Of a stretch of DNA of 64,000 nucleotides, positions 33,921 to 43,344 are shown one piece after another. How positions within the stretch are numbered: the stretch's first letter is position 1; each line of letters opens with the position of its first letter. The notes under the pieces are model-generated. The model had not been told where the DNA came from. It worked only from the letters and a program-made list of their open reading frames with translations, and did not search any database. The position numbers and the translations under genes are program-made. The stretch is from Phycisphaerae bacterium (GTDB lineage: Bacteria > Planctomycetota > Phycisphaerae > UBA1845 > UTPLA1). The stretch spans positions 372,001 to 436,000 of the forward strand of contig DATEMU010000007.1 in assembly GCA_035275405.1 (NCBI GenBank), read 5' to 3'.

Positions 33921-34756
33921 GACACAACTCCTTTGCTTGGGGCGTCGGCGGAAAGCGCCTTGGCGGCGTCCGCAAGCGCCATGTCCTGTGGCTCCAGCGT
34001 GCCAATACGTTTCAGCAGCGCTTGCAGCCACTCAATCAACGAAGTGAGCGTGAGATTCGGTCCGGAGACAGTCAGCGAGCGACCGGGGCCAACCCGAATC
34101 GTGAACCGTTCGCGCGCCGGTCGCTTCGCCCGTCGCGGCTGCTGGTGATTGCGCTTGAGCGACTTGACTCGCGTGACGAGTCCGTCGCGTTTCAGGCTGC
34201 CATCCAGTACTCCCGCGACAAGCTGCTCGCGTTCGTCGGCGCTCTCGACGGTCGCAATGGCGTACGCGCTGCTCATGGGAACGCGGGCCGCATCGATCAA
34301 GTCCTGCACTTCCCGCGGCAGAACCAGCAGCGCCAGCAACTTTGAGATCGTCGCTTCCGACGGCCCGCCGAGCCGGAGGGACACTTCCGATGCAGACCAA
34401 CCCGATTCTGTCATCAACTTGGCAATGGCACGGACGCGCTCCATCGTCTTGAGGCTCGATCGCTGGCAGTTTGCCACAAGCTGGAGCGTCAGGAGTTCGG
34501 ACGCCGTGGGCGCTCGCTCGGTCAGGATCATCGGCACGACTTCCAGCCCGGCGCGAGTTGCCGCGTCAAGCCGGCGATGCCCGTCATCGACGATGACCGC
34601 ATCACCTTCGCGGTGGCCGAGCAGCGGCACGAGGATTCCGTTGGCACGAATGCTCTGGGCAAGCGCGATTTGCTCTTCCTCGACGACTCGGTCGCGGACG
34701 TTTGAGCGGACTTCGATTCGACTGATCGCTATGTGTTGATCGAGATTGGATACCAC
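33917..34756 (-). CDS. ParB-like partition/nuclease-domain protein
   Basis: A 279-residue ParB-family protein. The N-terminal ParB/Srx domain contains NGILVPLLGHREGDAVIVDDGHRRLDAATRAGLEVVPM with the DGxRR-type GHRRLDAA box. An HTH-like central region follows (ESGWSASEVSLRLGGPSEATISKLLALL), with a basic C-terminal part (RRAKRPARERFTIRV). It probably binds a centromere-like site or regulates the transfer genes. The partner ParA lies 11 kb away at 45845 on the other strand, so a split partition system is possible. It overlaps the small peptide gene after it by 4 bases. Confidence 0.85.
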   Translation of the reverse strand: MVSNLDQHIAISRIEVRSNVRDRVVEEEQIALAQSIRANGILVPLLGHREGDAVIVDDGHRRLDAATRAGLEVVPMILTERAPTASELLTLQLVANCQRSSLKTMERVRAIAKLMTESGWSASEVSLRLGGPSEATISKLLALLVLPREVQDLIDAARVPMSSAYAIATVESADEREQLVAGVLDGSLKRDGLVTRVKSLKRNHQQPRRAKRPARERFTIRVGPGRSLTVSGPNLTLTSLIEWLQALLKRIGTLEPQDMALADAAKALSADAPSKGVVS

Positions 34757-34769
34757 GTCTCACCGCTCC

Positions 34770-35426
34770 CTATTCGCAAAGCCGGTACACTTGCACACAC
34801 TGAAGGCACTGAGCGTGCAGCGTCACAGCACACCGCACGTTGGTGCATCCGCAGCTCCACTTTTTCATCTTTGAATTGCCGCGATGGCGGCGCGTCACCG
34901 CCGGAGTCTCGACGGTCGGAACTTCGACGTGGTAACGGCGAAGGATTTCCTTGAACAGGCTGTCTGCCGCGTACCCCGTCGCCCCTCGCGTATCAATGAT
35001 GAGGCCCAGGCTGGCAGCCTTTCGCCGGAATTCGCGATTGTGATAGTTGCCCTTGCCGGGCGTGCCGTGGGCCTGCTGCCAGCCGTGCAGGAGCTCGTGA
35101 AGGAGCGTCCCCAGCACCTGCCATTGTTCCCGTTGGCCTTGCAGGTATCGCGTGTTGAACGCGATTTCCCCCTTCAGGCCGAATCCGTTGTGTCCGTAAC
35201 GAAAATGCGCGTAGCGGGAGAATGGAAGCTCTTCGATGCAGAGGCTTACTTCAGGAACTTCCAGTTTAAACTCACCAATGAATCGCTCCGCCCACGATTG
35301 GAGCACTCCCGAAAGTTCACGGCCGAACCAGTTTTCGGTTTCTTGATGTTGCGCAATACTCCGATAGACATCGCTACCGCTGGCTCCGCCGACCTGTCGA
35401 ATCTCCTGATTACCACTCTGCGCCAT
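34770..35426 (-). CDS. SprT-like zinc metallopeptidase
   Basis: A 218-residue protein. A SprT-like domain with the HExxH motif HELLHGWQQAHG (near residue 113) is followed by a downstream histidine in KGNYHNREF. The C-terminus adds a zinc ribbon (CGCTNVRC...CLQC) as in SprT/Spartan proteins that cut DNA-protein crosslinks. Such proteins are frequent on integrative and conjugative elements. The gene begins 18 bases downstream of a dyad-containing promoter and is followed after 13 bases by ParB. Confidence 0.88.
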   Translation of the reverse strand: MAQSGNQEIRQVGGASGSDVYRSIAQHQETENWFGRELSGVLQSWAERFIGEFKLEVPEVSLCIEELPFSRYAHFRYGHNGFGLKGEIAFNTRYLQGQREQWQVLGTLLHELLHGWQQAHGTPGKGNYHNREFRRKAASLGLIIDTRGATGYAADSLFKEILRRYHVEVPTVETPAVTRRHRGNSKMKKWSCGCTNVRCAVTLHAQCLQCVQVYRLCE

Positions 35427-35443
35427 GATCCCATCCCTCGTAC

Positions 35444-35478
35444 GTACACATTATGTGTACCGTCGGGGTGGAAGTCAA
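35444..35478 (-). promoter_or_regulatory. Promoter with dyad operator of the SprT-ParB-VirD4 genes
   Basis: On the minus strand TTGACT (35478-35473) and CATAAT (35455-35450) are 17 bases apart. A perfect inverted repeat GTACACA-TTA-TGTGTAC (35444-35460) covers the -10 box. A bound dimer would shut off the transfer-gene transcript. Confidence 0.7.
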
Positions 35479-35509
35479 GCGCGCGAAGCCGATTTTTTTT
35501 TACCATTCT

Positions 35510-36421
35510 TCAGCGAGTACGTTCCCCGTACGGGGCGCGCGTCAATTCGTCAGGCATGAGCTTCAATTCAGGCAAGGCCACCGAGGTAACGGATCGATGC
35601 CGGCGGCCCTCCGCGTCTGTGTGCTCAAGATGAAACCGCCCGATACCTGGCTGCCCGCCGGCATTGGCGAGAAGCAAACTCGGACGGCCGGTACGGGGAC
35701 AGCGAATCGCTAGGCCGATTCGACGCAACTCCGCGTTGACCCACTTTGCAAGAGTCTTTTTTTCGTCATAAGTTCTCTGCGGCTGTCGCGAAGCTTCAGC
35801 GGCCAGAGCTGGCTCAAGAAGCCGGGCGGCATCAATCCTCACCTTGTCGCACATGGCCACGGCACGGTTTCGCGCTTGTTCGTATTCCTTACGACTCTCT
35901 TCCTTCACATTGTCCGGTAGCTGTAGTCTTATTTCATAAGGCCCGAAGCTGAAGACTTCCTGTTCCCTTAGCTTCTTCGTCGCTCGGAATATGGCGTCAC
36001 TGAATTGACTTTCTGTATTTGCCGCGCGACGTTCCGCTGACAAGTAGTCTGATTGGAGAGAAACGTCAATCCAAAGATCTCGCCAACTGATACTCGATTG
36101 AGTCGAGCCTTGCGTATCCCGTAGCGCGTCCCACAAACGGTTCCGGAGCGATGTTCGCACCTGATAAAACCGCGATTCCAATACGCCGGAAAGCCCTTGC
36201 TTGGACGCCAGCGCGATAGCGACAAAACCTGAACGATCAACCGGCAGGTCGCTCATTGCTTCAGAGACAAGCTGCTCAACCACTACCGGCGTCGGCGAGG
36301 AATACGCCACGTCGCCGAAGTGATTCGGGGCGACTTCCACAATGGCGCTAACGCGCTTTGCCGACGATTGTCGGCCTGGCCAATTGCGCCGACTGTGGGT
36401 GCGGTCACCTTTCTCGTTCAT
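35510..36421 (-). CDS. Protein of unknown function
   Basis: A 303-residue soluble protein that I do not recognise. It is rich in charged residues and helices (RAVAMCDKVRIDAARLLEPALAAEASRQPQ, TLAKWVNAELRRIGLAIRCPRTGRPSLLLANAG). The segment CPRTGRPSLL and the terminal PDELTRAPYGERTR hint at a nucleic-acid-binding role, but that is speculation. Its stop lies 32 bases before the -35 box of the SprT promoter, so it is a separate unit or reads through into the transfer genes. A second tyrosine recombinase is divergent, 200 bases to the right. Confidence 0.65.
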   Translation of the reverse strand: MNEKGDRTHSRRNWPGRQSSAKRVSAIVEVAPNHFGDVAYSSPTPVVVEQLVSEAMSDLPVDRSGFVAIALASKQGLSGVLESRFYQVRTSLRNRLWDALRDTQGSTQSSISWRDLWIDVSLQSDYLSAERRAANTESQFSDAIFRATKKLREQEVFSFGPYEIRLQLPDNVKEESRKEYEQARNRAVAMCDKVRIDAARLLEPALAAEASRQPQRTYDEKKTLAKWVNAELRRIGLAIRCPRTGRPSLLLANAGGQPGIGRFHLEHTDAEGRRHRSVTSVALPELKLMPDELTRAPYGERTR

Positions 36422-36622
36422 TTGCTCTTCGCCGTCCTATCCATGACCGATTGGTCACCTACGCCTGAAACTGACGATCCTCACGGGTCAATGTCTGTTG
36501 TCTGCAAACTTTCTAATTGCCCATGCCGTGTTCATATGGTACACAAAAGTAGTTATATCCCACGAGTTAATGCCCACGTCGCCTGTTAACGCTTCGTCAA
36601 CGATTCGAGTCTCGGAGGTCGC

Positions 36623-37612
36623 TTGAGTGAAACTTCCATACTTCTTCAACCAGCTCGCGAGTTGACGCCCCTTGATCGCGTCGAGGTTCCCGTCATCGTC
36701 ACCGAAGCTGGCGGCAACGCCCGCTTCGCCTACGCCGAATTCTTCGGCGACCAGATCGCCAGCGATTATACCCGCAGGGCCTATCGCCACGCCGTCCACC
36801 GTTTCCTGCTGTGGTGCGAGGGCGAAGGGCTTGAGCTTGCCCGTATCCCGCCGGGCGGCGTCGGCCACTACATCAGGACGCTGACGACCTGTGACGGCAG
36901 GCCGGCGTCGAAACCGACGCGCAAGCTCCACTTGGCCGCCATCCGCAAATTCTTCGACACCCTTGTGCAGCGACACGCCGTCGCGATAAATCCAGCATCA
37001 ACGGTTCGCGGCCCGGTCGTGCGAAACGTCACTGGTAAGACGCCGGCGACCGACCCCGCCCAGGCCCGCACCTTGCTGCATTCCATCGACACGTCCGACG
37101 TGATCGGTCTGCGCGATCGTACAATTCTCGCCATCTTAATGTACACGGCCTGCCGGGCCGGCGCGGTCTCGAAGCTGCGGCTTCGCGACTTCTACTCCGA
37201 CGGCCGTCAGTACTACCTGCGATTCGACGAGAAGGGTGGCGCGGATCGGCAGATTCCGTGCCGGCATGACTTGCAGGGCTACATCGAGGAGTTCATCGCG
37301 GCCGCGCCCTGCGGCTCTGACGCGCCGCTCTTTCGCGCCGCGCTCGGCCGGACGCTCAAAATCGGCCAGCGTCCGCTTCAGGCTAAGGACATCCATCGCA
37401 TGGTCAAACGCCGGCTAAAAGGCGCCGGGCTTCCTTCAATCCTCACTTGTCATAGTTTCCGTGCGACGACAGCGACAGATTTGCTTGAACAGGGCGTCCC
37501 GCTGGAGGACGTGCAGGAACTGCTCGGTCACGCCGATCCCCGCACGACGCGGCTCTACGATCGTCGGGATCGCACCGTAACACGGAACGTCGTCGAAAGG
37601 ATTTCCATTTGA
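36623..37612 (+). CDS. Tyrosine recombinase (XerC/D-like)
   Basis: A 329-residue recombinase from a TTG start with CGGAGG 5 bases ahead. The N-terminal SAM-like core-binding domain (about residues 40-130) is followed by the catalytic domain with a complete set of residues: R178 (TACRAG), K204 (DEKGG), H277-x2-R280 (CHSFRATT), H303 (LGHADPRTT) and Y312 (RLYDRRD). It lacks an arm-binding extension, which fits XerC/D-like resolvases or dimer-resolution systems of plasmid-type elements. It is the second recombinase of the mobile region, divergent from the minus-strand transfer genes. Confidence 0.92.
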   Translation: MSETSILLQPARELTPLDRVEVPVIVTEAGGNARFAYAEFFGDQIASDYTRRAYRHAVHRFLLWCEGEGLELARIPPGGVGHYIRTLTTCDGRPASKPTRKLHLAAIRKFFDTLVQRHAVAINPASTVRGPVVRNVTGKTPATDPAQARTLLHSIDTSDVIGLRDRTILAILMYTACRAGAVSKLRLRDFYSDGRQYYLRFDEKGGADRQIPCRHDLQGYIEEFIAAAPCGSDAPLFRAALGRTLKIGQRPLQAKDIHRMVKRRLKGAGLPSILTCHSFRATTATDLLEQGVPLEDVQELLGHADPRTTRLYDRRDRTVTRNVVERISI

Positions 37613-37734
37613 TTCACAACAGGTTGCTACGGTACGGCTGCCGAAGGCCCACTTAAAACACATGTTTGTCATCAAACTGTCACACTCTTGTGGTACGATC
37701 AGATCCAGTGCTTGACGAACCATTTGGAGGCTTC

Positions 37735-37947
37735 ATGACCAACCCGAACCCGCTTCACCTTGCCAACTCGGCGCAGAATATGGCGCGCAACGCGCCGGCC
37801 GGCGATGCCACTGCTTTCCACAAGATCGCGATGGTCTGTATGGGCGTCATGGCCGCATCATCGGTCGTGCAGATGCTGCACCCGCTTCTGCGCGACCTGC
37901 TGAAGAAAGACACGGAGCGCGATTCCCACCACGGCCGGCACCGCTAG
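37735..37947 (+). CDS. Small single-pass membrane protein
   Basis: A 70-residue product with one hydrophobic segment near residues 29-46 (KIAMVCMGVMAASSVVQML) and a basic, histidine-rich tail (HHGRHR). TTGGAGG lies 6 bases before the ATG. Function is unknown. Confidence 0.65.
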   Translation: MTNPNPLHLANSAQNMARNAPAGDATAFHKIAMVCMGVMAASSVVQMLHPLLRDLLKKDTERDSHHGRHR

Positions 37948-38117
37948 CACAACCGCACCCATCGCTCACAGATTGGCTTCCCTTTCGAGCTGGCCTGGCG
38001 TCGCGAGGACCATTCTCACGACGTGCAGATTGACGGAGTGCCCTTCCCACAATACTTCTTGCGCCGCGCGATTGTCACAATTAATGTACACCTCACACGC
38101 TAACATCTGAGGACGCC

Positions 38118-38213
38118 GTGCGCTTTCTATATCTTGTAATTGGACTTGCTGTATTCGTTATGGCGGAAATGCTCCTCCTCTATTTTCACCTCGGCATCTT
38201 CTATCTCCATTGA
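38118..38213 (+). CDS. 31-residue hydrophobic peptide
   Basis: GTG at 38118 with GAGGA 5 bases ahead gives MRFLYLVIGLAVFVMAEML then LLYFHLGIFYLH, a single transmembrane helix. The stop TGA overlaps the ATG of the next membrane-protein gene by one base (TGATG), so the two are translationally coupled. Such tiny leader-type peptides often assist a following membrane protein. The function is unknown. Confidence 0.55.
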   Translation: MRFLYLVIGLAVFVMAEMLLLYFHLGIFYLH

Positions 38214-39727
38214 TGCGGCTCACCGTGGTTCACAGAATTGCGCACTTGACAACCATTCTGGTGTTCCTGGGCTATTGCCTTTCAGTGCTTTCGTTGAAGC
38301 AATACGAATACGCGCCTTATTACCCCGAAACGGACTGCATCGCGGCTGGCATTTCCTTCGCCCATTACGGCACGCGTTTGGGGAGGGTCAATGTCACGCC
38401 TTATGCCATGATCCGCACGCCCGGCGCCAAGCCGCAGGATGTGATAAAGCAGATTCTGAAAGAACACCTGCCGCCTGGCGACATGTTGCGGACCACAACG
38501 GACGGCAACGGAATCGGTTGCCCAATCTTTGCCAGCCTTTCCTTCGCCTTGTTTGGAACCGACCTCAAATCGCTGCATTACGGAATGCTGTTGTTGATGG
38601 GGATTTCCACGCTGGCGTTTGCGCTGCGATTCCCTGACCGGCGGCTGATTGGAATCCAGCTTACCCTGATCGCGCTTACCATCATGTTGCTGACGCCGCT
38701 TACCTCTACGGAGAGTGTTGTAGGTCAGGTGTCGATCGGCGGGCTTCGCTATTTCTTCATACTGGGCATCATACCGGGTATCCATCTCTTTTATGAGCTG
38801 CTCTCCTTCTCGAAACGGCGAACTATCGACCGCCGTGCCATCGCGTTGTCAGGTTTTCAAATGCTGCTGCTGGTGCTAGCCATTTACGTGCGCGGCACGC
38901 CGGCGTATCTGCTCTGGCCCGTATGGTTCGGCCTCGCGCTCCTGTGGTGGACCAATCGCAGGGACTCGGTCCAAAAGCGCCTGATACTCCGGTTCGGCGC
39001 CATGATCGTCGGACTCTATGTCGCTTCCAATCTGATCTGGGTGGCTTCCATGCCCTTCAGCTACATTTGGACCGGGCAGCTCAACGGCGGGTTCTGGCAT
39101 CGCGTGTTCATCAGTCAGAGCGCGCATCCCAAATGGGTCTATCCCGGCCTTGCCGAGAAGTACGACTGTACGCACATCTTCAAGGAGGGCCTGCACCAGC
39201 ACGGCGGCGACCGTAACGGCCATTGCGTCTGGGTCAGCCTGCCCGAAAACAGAAACCGCCCCGAACATGAGGTGGGAAGGGAGCTGTTCCACACCGAGTA
39301 TGAGCGGCAGTTGCGCAATGCGTTCTTATATATCGCCAGCGAATACCCGAAGGAAACATTTGAGGCGTTCTTCTACTACAAGCCGCAACATATCATTCCC
39401 ACCCTGAAAGACGCATTGAACATCAATATCGAATCCCCGCGCGACCGGATTCCTTACTATATTCTGTTGCAGGCCATTGCATGCATGGCGCTTGTCCTGT
39501 GTCAGTTGAGCCGCGATGTTTGGCGCAATGCGCTGCTCTTTCCGTTGCTGCATGCGGGCTATTTCCTGTGTGCGCTCGTCCCGCACATCATTGCCTGGAC
39601 ACGCATCCACACGGCCATTGACCTCATCTATTTCATGTACGTCATCTTCGCCTCGGCGGTCCCATTGCTGCTCGCCTTATTGTGTCAGCTATGGGGTGCA
39701 AAGGCGCAGCCGGAGCATTCGTTGTGA
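38213..39727 (+). CDS. Large polytopic membrane protein, unknown function
   Basis: A 504-residue protein with about nine hydrophobic segments: one near the N-terminus (ILVFLGYCLSVLSL), several in the middle and three near the C-terminus. A long hydrophilic loop of about 120 residues lies before the last segments (GFWHRVFISQSAHPKW to LNINIESPRDRIPYY). The periplasmic-type first loop YYPETDCIAAGISFAHYG follows TM1, a layout like membrane glycosyltransferases of the GT-C type, but I see no firm motif. It is coupled to the 31-residue peptide and is probably cargo. Confidence 0.7.
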   Translation: MRLTVVHRIAHLTTILVFLGYCLSVLSLKQYEYAPYYPETDCIAAGISFAHYGTRLGRVNVTPYAMIRTPGAKPQDVIKQILKEHLPPGDMLRTTTDGNGIGCPIFASLSFALFGTDLKSLHYGMLLLMGISTLAFALRFPDRRLIGIQLTLIALTIMLLTPLTSTESVVGQVSIGGLRYFFILGIIPGIHLFYELLSFSKRRTIDRRAIALSGFQMLLLVLAIYVRGTPAYLLWPVWFGLALLWWTNRRDSVQKRLILRFGAMIVGLYVASNLIWVASMPFSYIWTGQLNGGFWHRVFISQSAHPKWVYPGLAEKYDCTHIFKEGLHQHGGDRNGHCVWVSLPENRNRPEHEVGRELFHTEYERQLRNAFLYIASEYPKETFEAFFYYKPQHIIPTLKDALNINIESPRDRIPYYILLQAIACMALVLCQLSRDVWRNALLFPLLHAGYFLCALVPHIIAWTRIHTAIDLIYFMYVIFASAVPLLLALLCQLWGAKAQPEHSL

Positions 39728-39764
39728 ATGGGCGAAGACCGCGACCGGCATCGCTGACCGAGAC

Positions 39765-40181
39765 TTACCACTGAATTGAATCGACGACCGTCGCATTTCC
39801 CGCCGCCGTAAGGCTCTCGCTATCCGGCACTTCCCGAATCCACGGCACGCGGTGACGGGCGAGGCCCTCAAAGAGGCGAATTGTCGGCTGCACTTCGGCG
39901 TTGAGGTTCCGGCCCTTGACTTGCACTTTACCGCCTGACACCGTGAGCACGATGCCTTCCGACGGATCGAACGCAAATCGCTCGATGCCGTGATACGGAA
40001 TGGCGACGATGTTGCCGTTCGCCTGCCGCAGCTCGACAGCAAGCGCGCGGTCGCGGATGCCGCGAAGCCAGCCGAAGCAGCCCAGGTCGTCGATTCCGGG
40101 TTCGTCGGGCGAGATCGCCGCATCGACGTTGCCGTTGGCGCGGCCGACGTATTTTTCGAGAAGCCTACCGTTACCGCTCAT
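39765..40181 (-). CDS. Small protein downstream of the relaxase
   Basis: A 138-residue soluble product (MSGNGRLLEKYVGRANGNVDAA) with an SH3- or Sm-like beta-rich middle (RALAVELRQANGNIVAIPYHGIERFAFDPSEGIVLTVSGG). Its start overlaps the relaxase stop by about 10 bases, so they form one transcript and it may be a relaxase accessory or regulator. It is not a family I can name. Confidence 0.7.
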   Translation of the reverse strand: MSGNGRLLEKYVGRANGNVDAAISPDEPGIDDLGCFGWLRGIRDRALAVELRQANGNIVAIPYHGIERFAFDPSEGIVLTVSGGKVQVKGRNLNAEVQPTIRLFEGLARHRVPWIREVPDSESLTAAGNATVVDSIQW

Positions 40182-42813
40182 AATCCTGCCTTTCCTGTTG
40201 CCGCTGTGCTTCGCTTGTGGCGACGGCCGGATGCAGTTGCTCCAGCCGCTCCATCGTCATCGCACGCTGCCTCGTTGAGCGGTCGTTCACCAGTTCCGTG
40301 GCCGACAGCCGCGCGTCCGAGCGGCTGACCGCCGCCTTGAGCGCCGCCTTATCGTCGGTGTAGATCGTCGCCCGCTCGCGGCCGCGGGAGACGGAGACGT
40401 AGAATTGCTCGCGGGACGCCGCCGGGAGACTGGTCGCCGATTCGCCGATCAGGACGCGCTGGACCGTGCGCGACTGTGCAGCATGGCTCGTCACAACATA
40501 CCCATGCTTCAGATGCCCGTAGTCCTTCGCAACCCTCCATCCGTTCGCGAGGATGATATTTCCGTTTCCGTCGAAGCCCTTCACCGTGTAGGTCGCGCCG
40601 TTGTTGAGCCTGTGCAGACCGTCGGCAGTCTTTCCGTTCCGCGTAATGCGGATCAGCTCGCCCGGTGCGATCGGCATCAGCCCGGGTTTGTAAAGCGTGT
40701 ATTTTGCGGCTTCGTCCATCGGCGGCGGTTCATCGCCGATTATGACGCGCTCGCCCTTGCCATAACCCTTCGCGTTCTGGTGGAACTCCAGCACGTCGCC
40801 GGCTTCGAGATTGATCGGGTCGCCACGCTCGGCTTCGGTGTAGTGGGTGTTGTGGAGCGTCAGCACCTGCCGCTCGCGGCCGGACAGACGCTTGGTCTGC
40901 TTGAGCTTCGAGCGGATTTCATCGGTGATCCAGTCGCCCTCGCGGTGCGTCGGGCTTACGACGAGCGCTGTCTTGCCCTTCTTCAGCGTCGCGACGTAAT
41001 CCTCTGCCATCATCTTGTATCGATCGGTATCCGTGACTTCGCGCACCCAACCCAGCCGGTCGAGCGCATGAAGCCCCTCTTCCGTCCGGCCCTGCGACAG
41101 CGACTTGACCGCTTCCTTGTAGGCGCCGCTCTGCCGCTGAATCTCGCGGATTTCCGCCGGCACCAAGCCGGCCTGTTCTTCGAGCAGCCGGAGTGCCGCG
41201 CCGCGCTCGACCGACCCGTGCTGCCTTCGGTCCCCGGATAGAATCACGCGGGCGTCGATTTGCTTCGCAAGTTCAAACACATGGCCCATTGTCTTTGTAC
41301 CGAGAAGTCCCGCCTCGTCGATCCACAGCACCTGCCCCCTGGCCCGCGCCTGCAACTCGCCATCGACGAGCAGCCGCGCCACGGTTTCCGCGTCGGCGAA
41401 GCCCTGATCCCTGAGCACGCCGCGGCTGGCGTCGGCCGAAGGCGCAAACGTGAAGACGTGTTTGCCGCTTTTCTCAATCGCTTCAACGGCTTCCGACATC
41501 ATCGAAGTCTTGCCGGTGCCCGCGCCGCCGCGAATGAGCATGACGCGGTCGGGCGAGTTGAGGACGTGCAGCACGGCGCTTCGCTGGTCGGCGTTGAGCC
41601 ATTCGCGCGTGAAGACGTGCTCGCCCTTGCCGAGCTTGCGGCAAGTGCCCCTGCCCTGACGCGCGAAGTCGATAATGCGCCGCTCTTCGGCGACCACGTC
41701 GCCGGTCGTGACGAGCTGCTCCCCGTCACGTTCGCCGCGCACCAGGTTCGCGCCGCCGAGCTTCTGCAGGACGGTCCTGGCCGAGGCCGCGCCGTACGAG
41801 CGTTTGAGCGCCGCCGTCACGAGTTTGCGTTCAGACAGCACCGAGCTGCGCTCGAAGGAATGCTCGATTGCTTTGGCGACGGCGTCGCCCGCGGCGCGGT
41901 CATCCTCCGCGATGCTGTCCATCCCAACGCGTGCCTTGATCCCTTCAAGCGCCGCCAGTTCCTCCGGCGTGAGCCGCGACTTCCATTCGCGGCCGAGTTC
42001 ATCGAAGGTCAGATCCTTGCGCTTGCGCTCGCGAGTCTTCGCCCCAAGCTCGCCTTTGGTTTCGGCATCGGTGATGCCCCTCTCCCGCGCCTGTTCTTCG
42101 ATGAGCGCCGTTCGCCGCGAGAACTTGGAAAGCGCCGCCTTCGGCACGCCGGCCAGCTCCCAGCCGTGCCGAGTCCGTTGCACGGGAAGGCCCAGTTCCT
42201 CCATGCGCCGCGCCAGCCGCGAATGAAACACCGCCTCGAAGAACGGCGCATCCCGCTTGAGGCCCGCGAACTGGCCCGCCTTCCACCGCTCTTCGATGCC
42301 GTCCCAGGTCGTGTTGAACACGAAGCAGTGCGCGTGCAGGTGCGGGTCCGGCACGCCGTCCACCGGCCGCGCCGTCGTGTGGATGAACTCTCCCCACACC
42401 ATGTTGCCGGTCGTGCGGTCCTCGTTCCTGCCGGCAAGCCGCACGCGGGTTTTCATTTCCGTTTCGATGTCGTGCATGGTCGCATCGACCGACTCGCGGA
42501 ACGCTTCGAGGATTCGCTCGTCTTTCGTGAGACCGTAGAGCACCGACACGCTTTTCGGCACGTGGAAGTTGAAGTCGTACCCGACGCGCCGCCCGTAATT
42601 CTGCCGCGGCGTCAGTGCGTTGCCGGTATTCGGGTCGATGTTGTCGCAGAGCGCATCCCAGTCTTTTTGCTCGACTGCGCCGGACAGCCCAAGGCGCTTC
42701 GCCCCTTCTCCGCGCCAGTGCCCGGTAAGCTCCTGACCTTCCGAGTAATAGTCGGCGGTCGAATAGTAGCTCTTCGCGCCATCGGGCGCGGTGTTCTGAT
42801 TGATGCGAAGCAT
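40171..42813 (-). CDS. MobF-type relaxase-helicase (TrwC/TraI-like)
   Basis: An 880-residue conjugative relaxase. The N-terminal domain carries the catalytic tyrosines (Y16-Y17 and Y22-Y23 in SYYSTADYYSE) and the metal-binding histidines H158, H160 and H162 (DPHLHAHCF). The C-terminal part is a RecD-like helicase with Walker A GGAGTGKT, Walker B (LWIDEAGLL) and the late VTSHAAQSRTVQRVLIG and YVSVSRGRERATI motifs. It should nick the element at oriT, stay bound to the 5' end and unwind the strand for transfer. It is shorter than F TraI but about the size of TrwC. Its promoter should lie in the gene-free stretch at 42814-43344. Confidence 0.95.
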   Translation of the reverse strand: MLRINQNTAPDGAKSYYSTADYYSEGQELTGHWRGEGAKRLGLSGAVEQKDWDALCDNIDPNTGNALTPRQNYGRRVGYDFNFHVPKSVSVLYGLTKDERILEAFRESVDATMHDIETEMKTRVRLAGRNEDRTTGNMVWGEFIHTTARPVDGVPDPHLHAHCFVFNTTWDGIEERWKAGQFAGLKRDAPFFEAVFHSRLARRMEELGLPVQRTRHGWELAGVPKAALSKFSRRTALIEEQARERGITDAETKGELGAKTRERKRKDLTFDELGREWKSRLTPEELAALEGIKARVGMDSIAEDDRAAGDAVAKAIEHSFERSSVLSERKLVTAALKRSYGAASARTVLQKLGGANLVRGERDGEQLVTTGDVVAEERRIIDFARQGRGTCRKLGKGEHVFTREWLNADQRSAVLHVLNSPDRVMLIRGGAGTGKTSMMSEAVEAIEKSGKHVFTFAPSADASRGVLRDQGFADAETVARLLVDGELQARARGQVLWIDEAGLLGTKTMGHVFELAKQIDARVILSGDRRQHGSVERGAALRLLEEQAGLVPAEIREIQRQSGAYKEAVKSLSQGRTEEGLHALDRLGWVREVTDTDRYKMMAEDYVATLKKGKTALVVSPTHREGDWITDEIRSKLKQTKRLSGRERQVLTLHNTHYTEAERGDPINLEAGDVLEFHQNAKGYGKGERVIIGDEPPPMDEAAKYTLYKPGLMPIAPGELIRITRNGKTADGLHRLNNGATYTVKGFDGNGNIILANGWRVAKDYGHLKHGYVVTSHAAQSRTVQRVLIGESATSLPAASREQFYVSVSRGRERATIYTDDKAALKAAVSRSDARLSATELVNDRSTRQRAMTMERLEQLHPAVATSEAQRQQERQDYER

Positions 42814-43344
42814 GCCTCAATTCTACTTCGCAATGGTTGAGAATTAGTTACTTCCTGCACGAGTCGCGCGTTTCTTTCACGGCTTTCACGCGAGAGGTGT
42901 CAAGCCGCGGCCGCCCACGGTGAACAGCACTCGTTTCCCGTTAACAGGCAGGCGCGTCCGTCCCGCATTGATGCACGGCATGCGCCGGTTGCAACCCCTG
43001 CCTGCGCGGGACGCATGGCTCACCGCGAGCGAGTCCAGACGCCTGTCATTCGCTTTGCACCTGTAGCGTGCATCGGGCTTCGCTTGGAACTGCCGTCGTG
43101 CCTTGTCATCAGGGCTTCGTCTTTTCCTTTTCGTGCCAGCCCCGCCGCGCGGCCTTGCTGATGGGCACTTAAAGCCGCCGCCGGGCCGGTCAAGCAGAAA
43201 ATCGTTTCCCCTGAAGGGTCCCACCATTTTCCGCTGTGACCGGTGCGCTGCGCTTGGCCGAGGCCCCCGGACTGTCGCGGCTTTCTTTGCAGTGCCATCA
43301 GGCCGCGATGGGCGCGGCCGGACACTTTGAAAAGGAGACGAATC
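42814..43344. other. Gene-free region next to the relaxase; candidate oriT
   Basis: No supported gene lies in these 530 bases. Inverted arms AATTCT/AGAATT lie just upstream of the relaxase start (about 42819-42846), and AGGCAGG pairs at a distance with CCTGCCT (about 42940-43005). oriT of MobF systems usually lies beside the relaxase gene, so this is the first place to look. A specific nic site is not visible to me. Confidence 0.35.

Noticed and set aside
41260-42840. 526-codon plus-strand ORF opposite the relaxase
   Set aside because: The composition is that of a shadow of the GC-rich relaxase gene, which has complete catalytic motifs on the other strand.
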